NCBI GenBank assembly: GCA_021811085.1
Contig: JAJZPQ010000004.1
Location: 62,001 to 126,000 of the forward strand
Length of the DNA stretch: 64,000 nt
DNA from: Pseudomonadota bacterium
GTDB taxonomy: Bacteria; Pseudomonadota; Gammaproteobacteria; Burkholderiales; SG8-39
Direction: 5' to 3'
Positions 10,813 through 18,494 of the stretch are shown here, piece after piece. Numbering within the stretch: the first letter of the stretch is position 1; each line of letters starts with the position of its first letter. The position numbers and the translations under genes were made by a program. Under the pieces are notes generated by a model. It saw only the letters and a list, made by a program, of their open reading frames with translations, was not told where the DNA came from and did not search any database.

Positions 10813-11571
10813 TCACGCCTTGCGTGCTGCGGCACATATCGCGATGAATTCTTCCGCCACCAGCGACGCGCCGCCGATGAGCCCGCCGTCTATGTCGGGC
10901 ATGGCGAACAACTCCTTCGCATTGGCCCCCTTGACGCTGCCGCCGTACAGTATGCTCAGGCCGGCAGCCAGCTTGGCGTCCTGCCTGCCGACGACACCGC
11001 GTATGAACGCGTGCACCGCCTGCGCCTGCTGCGGCGTCGCGGTCCGGCCGGTACCGATGGCCCACACCGGTTCGTAGGCGATTACCGCGTTGACCAGAGC
11101 GCCGACCCCGCTCGAATCGAGCACGGCTGCGAGCTGGCGCCCGACCACGATTTCGGTGACCGCGCTTTCGCGTTCCTGCAGGGTTTCGCCCACGCACAGG
11201 ATGGGAATCAAGCCCGCTCCTTGCGCCGCCTGAAACTTGGCCGCTACCTGCTTATCGGTCTCGCCGTACAGCGCCCGCCGCTCGGAATGGCCGGCCAGTA
11301 CGTAGCGGCAACCGAAGTCGCGCAGCATTGCGCCCGACACTTCGCCGGTATAAGCACCCTGCGCCCATTCGCTGACGTTTTGCGCGCCCCAGCCAATGCA
11401 GCTTCCGCTTAAATCGGCCTCTACCTGCGCCAGATACGGGTAAGGCACGCATACCGCGTATTGCACACCATCGGCTGCTTGCAGACCGGATTTCAGTCCC
11501 TCAAGCAGGCGCCGGTTCGCCGCGAGGCTGCCGTGCATTTTCCAGTTACCCGCGACCAAGCGGCTGCGCAT
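10813..11571 (-). CDS. tpiA: Triosephosphate isomerase
   Basis: TpiA interconverts dihydroxyacetone phosphate and glyceraldehyde 3-phosphate in glycolysis and gluconeogenesis. The 252-residue product has the catalytic Lys in GNWKMHG (near residue 10), the His in AGHSERR, the Glu in AYEPVWAIGTG and the phosphate loop YGGSVKG and GGLIGGASL. The start is ATG 11571; a TTG five codons upstream is open but unlikely. It precedes secG by about 100 nt on the same strand. Confidence 0.97.
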   Translation of the reverse strand: MRSRLVAGNWKMHGSLAANRRLLEGLKSGLQAADGVQYAVCVPYPYLAQVEADLSGSCIGWGAQNVSEWAQGAYTGEVSGAMLRDFGCRYVLAGHSERRALYGETDKQVAAKFQAAQGAGLIPILCVGETLQERESAVTEIVVGRQLAAVLDSSGVGALVNAVIAYEPVWAIGTGRTATPQQAQAVHAFIRGVVGRQDAKLAAGLSILYGGSVKGANAKELFAMPDIDGGLIGGASLVAEEFIAICAAARKA

Positions 11572-11616
11572 CGCCTCGACTTCCAAGTAGCTTTGACCAA
11601 GCGTCAGAAACAGCGG

Positions 11617-11646
11617 ATTTTACAGTGTTTGGACGGGGACGGTCAA
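11617..11646 (-). promoter_or_regulatory. Sigma-70 promoter of tpiA
   Basis: TTGACC (11646-11641) and TAAAAT (11622-11617) with an 18-nt spacer, read on the minus strand, give a predicted start near 11610, about 40 nt before the tpiA ATG. Confidence 0.65.
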
Positions 11647-11778
11647 TTATATGCAGCGGCCGGCGGTGCAGGATCGAGGCGGGTTCAAACCCTGATCGCC
11701 GCGCGGATTTTGCGCTTAATTCGACGCGGCAGCGCAGGCCAGCCCGCAGCGCGATTCAGCGCAGTTGCGCCCGCGGCA

Positions 11779-12012
11779 TCACTCTTCCGGAATGACGATC
11801 TGGATGTGCTCCAGACTTACATTGATGAAGGGCGCGTTGAGCACGTGACGGTTGCCCAATTCCCACACCTCCGCTTCCGTCACCGCGATGAAATCCTTGG
11901 ACTCGACGAGGTAGTCGGTCACGCGCGCGCCGGGGAGCAGCTCGATCGAACCCTTGACGCGGTAAGTTCCGGTCAGAATGGTCACTTTGGTCTTGTTCTC
12001 TTCCGTAGTCAT
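11779..12012 (-). CDS. Small conserved protein of unknown function (DUF6812-like)
   Basis: A 77-residue acidic protein with alternating hydrophobic and charged residues, as in a small beta-barrel: KVTILTGTYRVKGSIELLPG, then VTDYLVESKDFIAVTEAEV, and INVSLEHIQIVIPE at the end. It resembles small proteins annotated only as DUF6812, but I cannot confirm that without a search. The ATG at 12012 is divergent from alanine dehydrogenase, with 151 nt between the starts. No function is claimed. Confidence 0.75.
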   Translation of the reverse strand: MTTEENKTKVTILTGTYRVKGSIELLPGARVTDYLVESKDFIAVTEAEVWELGNRHVLNAPFINVSLEHIQIVIPEE

Positions 12013-12163
12013 AAATACGCTCCGTGCCCCATCTGCGCCAGAGTGTATTCTGCGCCTGACGCGAAAACGCGGCAATGGTCCGGCTCGCCGCGGCGCCGGA
12101 AGCTTGAAAAAGCCGGCGGCATGGGCAACACTCGGAGTCAGGCTGAATTGCGAGGAGCAGGCG

Positions 12164-13282
12164 ATGCTGATCGGCGTACCCAGGGAAATCAAGAGCCAGG
12201 AGTATCGCGTCGGCCTCACACCGGCGAGCGTGCGCGAGCTCACCGGCCACGGCCACCAGGTATTGGTCGAGCGCGATGCCGGCGCCGGCATCAATACCGC
12301 CGACAGCGTATATGCCGCGGCCGGCGCAAGCATAGCGGGCGACGCCGAGGAAGTGTTCGCGCGCGCGCAAATGATCGTCAAGGTGAAGGAGCCGCAGGCG
12401 GCGGAGCGCAGGCGTCTCAGGCCCGGGCAGATCCTGTTCACCTACCTGCATCTCGCGCCCGATCCGCAGCAGACCGAGGACCTGGTCAATAGCGGCGCGA
12501 TCTGCATCGCTTACGAGACGGTCACCGCAAGCGGCGGCGGACTGCCCTTGCTCGCCCCGATGTCCGAAGTCGCCGGGCGCCTGTCGGTGCAGGCCGGCGC
12601 GCACAGCCTGGAAAAAACGCAGGGCGGCATGGGCATACTGCTGGGCGGCGTCACCGGCGTGGCGCCGGCCAAGATCGTCATCCTCGGCGCCGGCGTCGTC
12701 GGCTCGAATGCCGCGCAAATCGCAGCCGGCAGCGGCGCGCAGGTGGCGGTACTGGACCGCAATATCGACGCGCTGCGCCGCATCGAGGCCCGACTCGGCG
12801 CGCGCGTGACCACGGTATTCGCCAACCGCGACAACATCGAACGCCACGTGCTGGCTGCCGACCTCGTCATCGGCGCCGTACTGATACCCGGCGCCGCGGC
12901 GCCGAAGCTGGTATCGCGGCAGCTCGTGAGCGCGATGAAAGCCGGCGCCGCGGTCGTGGACGTGGCCATAGACCAAGGCGGATGTTTCGAGACCTCGCAC
13001 CCGACCACCCATGCCGCTCCGATCTACGTCGCAGACGGCGTGGTGCATTATTGCGTCGCCAACATGCCGGGCGGCGTTCCGCGAACCTCGACCTATGCGC
13101 TCAACAACGCCACCCTGCCCTATGTGCTCATGCTCGCCGACCAAGGCTACCGGCAGGCGCTGCAGGACCACGTCCATCTGCGCGCGGGACTCAATGTGTA
13201 CGCAGGCAAAATTACCTGCCGCGAGGTCGCCGACGCCCTGCATTACCCCTACCACGATGCGCTGCAACTGCTCACCGCCTGA
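12164..13282 (+). CDS. ald: Alanine dehydrogenase
   Basis: Ald catalyses NAD-dependent, reversible deamination of L-alanine to pyruvate and ammonia. The 372-residue product opens MLIGVPREIKSQEYRVGLTP, contains the substrate-region FTYLHLAPD, the Rossmann motif VILGAGVVGSNAA (near residue 170) and the family block PGGVPRTSTYALNNATLPY. The ATG at 12164 is preceded by GAGGAG. Neighbours give no operon: an EamA permease follows 18 nt later and may be cotranscribed. Confidence 0.95.
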   Translation: MLIGVPREIKSQEYRVGLTPASVRELTGHGHQVLVERDAGAGINTADSVYAAAGASIAGDAEEVFARAQMIVKVKEPQAAERRRLRPGQILFTYLHLAPDPQQTEDLVNSGAICIAYETVTASGGGLPLLAPMSEVAGRLSVQAGAHSLEKTQGGMGILLGGVTGVAPAKIVILGAGVVGSNAAQIAAGSGAQVAVLDRNIDALRRIEARLGARVTTVFANRDNIERHVLAADLVIGAVLIPGAAAPKLVSRQLVSAMKAGAAVVDVAIDQGGCFETSHPTTHAAPIYVADGVVHYCVANMPGGVPRTSTYALNNATLPYVLMLADQGYRQALQDHVHLRAGLNVYAGKITCREVADALHYPYHDALQLLTA

Positions 13283-13300
13283 CCAGTCCGGGGTTCGCTA

Positions 13301-14140
13301 GTGGACATGTCGCCCTGGGTGACCGCGCTGGTGCTCGGCTCGGCGCTGCTGCACGCGAGCTGGAATGCGATCATCAAGGCTAGCCGCGAGGTAATGCTGG
13401 ACACCGCCTTGGTCGCCGCCGGTGCCGCCCTGCTGGCGTTGCCGCTCGCCGCCCTGGTGCCCATGCCTTTACGCACAAGCTGGCCTTATCTGGGCGCCTC
13501 GGCCGCGATTCACGTCGCCTATTTCTCCACCCTGATCGCCGCTTACCGCGTGGGCGATCTGGGCCACGCGTATCCGCTGATGCGCGGCATCGCGCCGCTG
13601 CTGGTGGCGCTGTTCGGCGTGGCGCTGCTGGGCGAGCATCCCAGCGCGAGCATGTGGCTGGGCATTGTACTGATCAGCGCCGGCATCCTCAGCCTGGGCT
13701 TGCTGCAGCGCGGCCGGGCGCAGCGTGCAGCCACGCTATGGGCGCTCGCGAACGCGGCGATCATCGCCAGCTACACCCTGATCGACGGAACCGGCGCGCG
13801 CCTGTCGGGTTCGCCGGCCGGATACGTCGCGGCGTTATTCTGGCTGCAAGGCCTGCTGTTCGTGACCCTTGTCGCAATCCTGCGCAAGCGCGCGGCGTTC
13901 GAATACGCGGCGCGCAACTGGCAGCGCGGCTTGATCGGCGGCCTGTGCCTGATCAGCGCCTACGGCATCGTGCTTTGGGCCATGACCCGGGCGCCGGTCG
14001 CGGCGGTGGCTGCGCTGCGCGAGACTTCGGTCATTTTCGCCGCGCTGCTGGGCAGCGTATTCCTCAAGGAACCCTTCGGGCGGCAGCGCGTGATCGCCGC
14101 CTGCGCCGTCGCGCTGGGTGTCATCGCTCTGCGCAATTGA
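13301..14140 (+). CDS. EamA/DMT-family inner-membrane permease
   Basis: A 279-residue protein with about ten hydrophobic helices in two similar halves, the layout of the drug/metabolite transporter superfamily (EamA repeats). Substrate unknown; members export amino acids, metabolites or drugs. The start is GTG 13301, or ATG 13307 two codons later. It lies 18 nt after ald, which might point to an amino acid or related compound, but that is a guess. Confidence 0.85.
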   Translation: MDMSPWVTALVLGSALLHASWNAIIKASREVMLDTALVAAGAALLALPLAALVPMPLRTSWPYLGASAAIHVAYFSTLIAAYRVGDLGHAYPLMRGIAPLLVALFGVALLGEHPSASMWLGIVLISAGILSLGLLQRGRAQRAATLWALANAAIIASYTLIDGTGARLSGSPAGYVAALFWLQGLLFVTLVAILRKRAAFEYAARNWQRGLIGGLCLISAYGIVLWAMTRAPVAAVAALRETSVIFAALLGSVFLKEPFGRQRVIAACAVALGVIALRN

Positions 14141-14198
14141 CGCTCCGAGCAGCCGCTGCGGCGCCGAAGCACCGCGCGCTAGTGCTTGAATATTAAAA

Positions 14199-14231
14199 TG
14201 TAATATTCGTGTAACAAAGCCTCACTAGGAT
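14199..14231 (+). promoter_or_regulatory. Pho box and -10 of the pstSCAB operon
   Basis: TGTAAT (14199-14204) and TGTAAC (14210-14215) are separated by 5 nt, the exact spacing of PhoB repeats. A -10-like TAGGAT (14226-14231) begins 10 nt after the second unit. A start near 14238 would leave about 50 nt before pstS. This is one of the clearest Pho boxes in the window. Confidence 0.75.
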
Positions 14232-14288
14232 GGCGCCCTGGTGCACGAACCAGAATGGCCAACTAGAATTTCTTTTTGAGGACATCTT

Positions 14289-15338
14289 ATGAAAATAAGT
14301 CATCGCATATTCACCCCGGCGCTGCTGGCGCTGGGAATCTGCGCCGCGACCAGCGCGGTCGCCGCCGATATCACCGGTGCCGGCGCCACCTTCCCCTATC
14401 CGATTTATGCCAAATGGGCCGAGGCCTATAAGGCAAAGACCGGCACCGGCATGAATTACCAGTCCATCGGTTCGGGCGGCGGCATCAAACAAATCACCGC
14501 GAAAACCGTCGATTTCGGCGCCTCGGACATGCCGCTCAAGGCGGAAGAACTGGAAAAAGGCGGGCTGATTCAATTTCCGACGGTCATGGGTGGCGTAGTG
14601 CCAGTCGTCAATATCGAAGGCATCAAGGCTGGTGACATGAAGTTGACCGGCAAAGTCCTAGCCGATATCTATCTGGGCAAAATCACAAAATGGAACGACC
14701 CGGCAATCGTCGCTCTGAACAAGGACCTCAAACTGCCGGCCACCGACATCACCGCGGTGAACCGCTCGGACGGCTCGGGCACCACGTTTATTTTCACCGA
14801 CTATCTGTCCAAGGTCAGCCCGGAGTGGAAGTCAAAAGTAGGCAGCTCGACCTCGGTGATGTGGCCGGCTCCCAGCGGAGCCGGCGGCAAGGGCAACGAA
14901 GGTGTCGCCTCGTTCGTGCAGCGCCTCAAGAACTCTATCGGCTATGTCGAGTACGCTTATGCCAAGCAGAACAAACTGGCCTATGCCCTGCTGCAGAACC
15001 GCGAAGGCCATTTCGTCAAGCCCTACGACAAGGCGTTCCAGGCCGCTGCCGCAGGCGCCGACTGGAAGCATGCGCCGGGCTTCTATGAGATCCTGACCGA
15101 CGAACCCGGCAAGGACAGCTGGCCCATCACCGGTGCCACGTTCATTCTCTTCCACAAGAGCCAGGCGCACCCGGATAAAGCCAAGGAAGTGCTCAAGTTC
15201 TTCGACTGGGCTTATGCAAACGGCGACCAGCTCGCGCTCGGTCTGGATTACATTCCGATGCCTGACGCGGTCGTAGAGTTGATCCACGGCGAATGGAAAG
15301 ACAAGGTAAAGGACGTGAACGGCAAGCCGATCTGGTAA
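14289..15338 (+). CDS. pstS: Phosphate ABC transporter, periplasmic binding protein PstS
   Basis: First gene of the complete pst operon. The 349-residue product has a Sec signal peptide (MKISHRIFTPALLALGI to AVAA) and the PstS blocks TGAGATFPYPIYAKW, YQSIGSGGG, GASDMPL and NRSDGSGTTF that bind phosphate. ATG 14289 follows TGAGGA. It ends 40 nt before pstC. It is close in sequence to the orphan PstS at 8924 across its full length, so the two are duplicates with different export signals. Confidence 0.96.
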   Translation: MKISHRIFTPALLALGICAATSAVAADITGAGATFPYPIYAKWAEAYKAKTGTGMNYQSIGSGGGIKQITAKTVDFGASDMPLKAEELEKGGLIQFPTVMGGVVPVVNIEGIKAGDMKLTGKVLADIYLGKITKWNDPAIVALNKDLKLPATDITAVNRSDGSGTTFIFTDYLSKVSPEWKSKVGSSTSVMWPAPSGAGGKGNEGVASFVQRLKNSIGYVEYAYAKQNKLAYALLQNREGHFVKPYDKAFQAAAAGADWKHAPGFYEILTDEPGKDSWPITGATFILFHKSQAHPDKAKEVLKFFDWAYANGDQLALGLDYIPMPDAVVELIHGEWKDKVKDVNGKPIW

Positions 15339-15378
15339 GTCGTAAGTCTTGTGACAAGGGCTACCCGGGGAAGCTAAA

Positions 15379-16398
15379 ATGGACGCCCTTGACCACGCGC
15401 TGGAGGCCCCGCAAGGGGCCTCTCTTCCACTAAGTATGTCACGCAGCATTCCTGAAACGCAACTCAGGCGGCAGCATCTGTATGACCTGGTGTTTCGCAA
15501 TGTCACGCGGATATTTGCGTTTCTGGTACTGGCGCTGCTGATCGGGATTCTGATTTCGCTGCTGATCGGCAGCTGGCCCGCACTCAAGGCTTTTGGCCCC
15601 GGCTTCCTCGTCAGCCACGAATGGAATCCGGTAACCGAGAAATTCGGCGCGCTGGTGCCCATTTTCGGCACCCTGGTCACCTCCTTCATCGCACTGCTGA
15701 TCGGCATTCCCGTCAGCTTCGGTATTGCGGTGTTTCTCACGGAACTGTCGCCGCTTTGGCTGCGCCGACCTATCGGCACTGCAATCGAGCTGCTCGCGGC
15801 TATCCCGAGCATCATCTACGGCATGTGGGGCCTGTTCGTTTTCGCTCCCGTGTTCGGCGATCACGTTCAACCCTGGATGATCGAACACTTGGGGCCCGTG
15901 TGGCTCATCGGTCCGCTGTTCAAGGGCGCGCCCCAGGGCATAGGCATGCTCACCGCCGGTATCATTCTCGCGATCATGGTCGTGCCTTTTATCGCCTCGG
16001 TCATGCGCGACGTGTTCGAAGTGGTTCCGGCGATGCTGAAAGAGTCGGCCTATGCGGTGGGTGCAACAACCTGGGAGGTGGTGTGGAACGTGGTACTGCC
16101 CTATACCAAGATCGGCGTGGTCGGCGGCATATTGCTGGGCCTGGGCCGGGCACTGGGCGAGACCATGGCCGTGACCTTCGTCATCGGCAACGCCAACCGG
16201 ATGGGCACCTCGCTGTTTGCCCCGGGCACCAGCATCGCGTCCGCGCTTGCCAACGAGTTCACCGAGGCTGTTGGCGGCCTGTATACCTCAGCGCTGATAG
16301 AACTCGGATTGATACTGTTCCTGATCACGTTCGTGGTGTTGGCGCTGTCGAAAATATTGCTGTATCGGCTCGCCAAGCGCGAAGGCACACGGACCTGA
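15379..16398 (+). CDS. pstC: Phosphate ABC transporter permease PstC
   Basis: PstC is one of two membrane subunits that form the phosphate channel. The 339-residue product has a first helix at about residues 45-65, several more helices and the transporter coupling loop with [26 protein letters not shown] 15379 follows GGGGAAG. It has a somewhat long cytoplasmic N terminus (about 35 residues); MSRSIPETQ (ATG 15436) is a possible alternative start. pstA follows 7 nt later. Confidence 0.94.
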   Translation: MDALDHALEAPQGASLPLSMSRSIPETQLRRQHLYDLVFRNVTRIFAFLVLALLIGILISLLIGSWPALKAFGPGFLVSHEWNPVTEKFGALVPIFGTLVTSFIALLIGIPVSFGIAVFLTELSPLWLRRPIGTAIELLAAIPSIIYGMWGLFVFAPVFGDHVQPWMIEHLGPVWLIGPLFKGAPQGIGMLTAGIILAIMVVPFIASVMRDVFEVVPAMLKESAYAVGATTWEVVWNVVLPYTKIGVVGGILLGLGRALGETMAVTFVIGNANRMGTSLFAPGTSIASALANEFTEAVGGLYTSALIELGLILFLITFVVLALSKILLYRLAKREGTRT

Positions 16399-16405
16399 TT
16401 CATCG

Positions 16406-17257
16406 ATGAGCACGACAGCACTTTATCGCCGCCGGCGCATCGCCAACTTCGTCTATCTCGGCATTTCGCTGCTGACGGTGCTGTTCGGCCTGTTCTGGCT
16501 GGTTTGGATTCTGTGGACGCTGTTCGCGCAGGGATTGGGCGCCATCAACCTCACCATGTTCACCCAGACCACGCCGCCTCCGGGGAGCGCGGGCGGCCTC
16601 GCCAATGCCATTTTCGGCAGCCTGCTGATGTCGCTGCTCGCCACGCTGATCGGCACGCCGGTCGGCATCCTCGCCGGCACCTACGTAGCCGAATACGGCC
16701 GGCGCGGCTGGCTCGCGCCGGCGACGCGCTTTATCAACGACATTTTGCTGAGCGCGCCCTCGATCGTGATCGGCTTGTTCGTGTATGCGGTCTATGTCGC
16801 CAACATCAAGCATTTTTCCGGATGGGCCGGCACGTTCGCGCTGGCGCTGATCGTCATTCCCGTGGTCCTGAAGACCACCGAAAACATGCTGCGCCTGGTG
16901 CCCGACACCATGCGCGAGGCCGCGGCAGCGCTGGGCGCGCCGCAATGGATCGTCATCTCGTCGGTGACCCTGCGCGCGGCGCGCTCCGGCATCATGACCG
17001 GGATACTGCTGGCGGTGGCGCGCATCAGCGGCGAGACCGCACCCTTGCTGTTCACGGCGCTGAACAACCAGTTCTGGTCCACGAACATGGACGCGCCGAT
17101 GGCCAATCTGCCGGTGGTGATTTTTCAGTTTGCCATGAGCCCGTATGAGGACTGGCAAACTCTCGCCTGGGGCGGGGCCTTGCTGATCACCCTGACCGTA
17201 TTGGCGCTGAACATCGTTGCGCGCGTCGTGTTCGCGCAGAAGTCCTCGAACAGCTGA
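16406..17257 (+). CDS. pstA: Phosphate ABC transporter permease PstA
   Basis: Second membrane subunit of the phosphate transporter, 283 residues, six predicted helices. The coupling loop reads [22 protein letters not shown], followed by [21 protein letters not shown], both typical of PstA. ATG 16406 lies 7 nt after the pstC stop. Confidence 0.95.
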   Translation: MSTTALYRRRRIANFVYLGISLLTVLFGLFWLVWILWTLFAQGLGAINLTMFTQTTPPPGSAGGLANAIFGSLLMSLLATLIGTPVGILAGTYVAEYGRRGWLAPATRFINDILLSAPSIVIGLFVYAVYVANIKHFSGWAGTFALALIVIPVVLKTTENMLRLVPDTMREAAAALGAPQWIVISSVTLRAARSGIMTGILLAVARISGETAPLLFTALNNQFWSTNMDAPMANLPVVIFQFAMSPYEDWQTLAWGGALLITLTVLALNIVARVVFAQKSSNS

Positions 17258-17281
17258 GCGCTTCGACGCGCACGGAAATCC

Positions 17282-18064
17282 ATGGAAACCACCGCCCACA
17301 CAGCGCCACCCGCAAGCAAGATCAAGGTCAGCCAGCTGAATTTTTTCTACGGCAGCTACCAGGCCCTGACGGACATCGACCTGAACATCGCGGAAAAGCA
17401 CATCACCGCGTTCATCGGGCCTTCCGGTTGCGGCAAGTCCACGCTGCTGCGCACGTTCAACCGCATGTACGATCTTTACCCGGGGCACCGCGCCACGGGC
17501 GAGATCATGCTGAACAACAACAACATCCTCGATCCGCGCCAGGACGTGATTGCGCTGCGTGCCAAGGTCGGCATGGTGTTCCAGAAACCAACGCCGTTTC
17601 CGATGTCGATTTACGAGAACATCGCTTTCGGCGTGAAGCTGTACGAACGGCTCAGCAGCGGCGAGATGGACGAGCGCGTGGAATGGGCGCTGCGCAAGGC
17701 GGCGCTATGGGATGAAGTGAAGAACAAGCTGCGCCAGAGCGGACTGAGCCTTTCCGGCGGGCAGCAGCAGCGCCTGTGCATCGCCCGCGCCGTCGCGGTC
17801 AAACCGGAAGTGCTGCTGCTGGACGAACCGACCTCCGCGCTGGACCCGATTTCCACGGCGAAGATCGAGGAACTGGTGAACGAACTCAAGGCCGACTACA
17901 CCATCGCCATCGTCACCCACAACATGCAGCAGGCGGCGCGCGTGTCCGACTTTACTGCCTACATGTACCTGGGCAAGCTGATCGAGTTCGACATTACCGA
18001 CAAGATTTTCATCAATCCCGGCCGGAAGGAGACCGAGGATTACATCACTGGGCGATTCGGCTAA
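17282..18064 (+). CDS. pstB: Phosphate ABC transporter ATP-binding protein PstB
   Basis: PstB hydrolyses ATP to drive phosphate import. The 260-residue product has the Walker [11 protein letters not shown] loop VFQKPTPFP (a PstB signature), ABC signature LSGGQQQR, Walker [14 protein letters not shown] and H loop VTHNM. It is the last gene of the operon. phoU, which normally follows pstB, is absent; a convergent FHA gene ends 28 nt away. Confidence 0.97.
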   Translation: METTAHTAPPASKIKVSQLNFFYGSYQALTDIDLNIAEKHITAFIGPSGCGKSTLLRTFNRMYDLYPGHRATGEIMLNNNNILDPRQDVIALRAKVGMVFQKPTPFPMSIYENIAFGVKLYERLSSGEMDERVEWALRKAALWDEVKNKLRQSGLSLSGGQQQRLCIARAVAVKPEVLLLDEPTSALDPISTAKIEELVNELKADYTIAIVTHNMQQAARVSDFTAYMYLGKLIEFDITDKIFINPGRKETEDYITGRFG

Positions 18065-18092
18065 GACGAAACGTGATGTAACGGCCGGCGGC

Positions 18093-18476
18093 TCAGGACC
18101 GTTTTGCCTTCGCAATCGCGGCAGCAGCGGCAGTCACAACGCGTTCATTCTTGGCGCCGCCCAAGCGCAAGCGCGTAAGCCCCACCCGAAAAATCTCGCC
18201 GTCCTCGATCGCGCTTGCTCCTGAAAGTCTGCGCGCGGCCTCGAACTCGCCGATGAAGGTGCCGTTGCTGCTGTCCAGGTCTTGCAGCATCCAGGACGCG
18301 CCGCTCCAAAAGATCCGAGCGTGGCGGCGCGACAGATCGGGGTCATCGGAGATCACCAACTCGCAGGGCGCAGTCCGCCCGATCGAAACCGACGGCGGCG
18401 ATCCGGCGGTCGCAAGTTGTACTACCTCGCCGTCACGCGATCCGCTCATGAAGGTCAAGGTCAATGACTGCGCCAT
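18093..18476 (-). CDS. FHA-domain protein
   Basis: A 127-residue protein that is little more than one FHA domain, which binds phosphothreonine peptides. The conserved SIGRTAPCELVI, LSRRHARI and DLDSSNGTFI supply the Gly-Arg, Ser-Arg-His and Asn-Gly-Thr residues that contact the phosphate. ATG 18476 follows GGAG by 7 nt. The start lies 18 nt after the stop of the Clp-type ATPase, so they are surely cotranscribed. With the upstream kinase it makes a phosphothreonine writer-reader pair. The target is unknown. Confidence 0.88.
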   Translation of the reverse strand: MAQSLTLTFMSGSRDGEVVQLATAGSPPSVSIGRTAPCELVISDDPDLSRRHARIFWSGASWMLQDLDSSNGTFIGEFEAARRLSGASAIEDGEIFRVGLTRLRLGGAKNERVVTAAAAAIAKAKRS

Positions 18477-18494
18477 ATTGCCTATCTCCACCTG

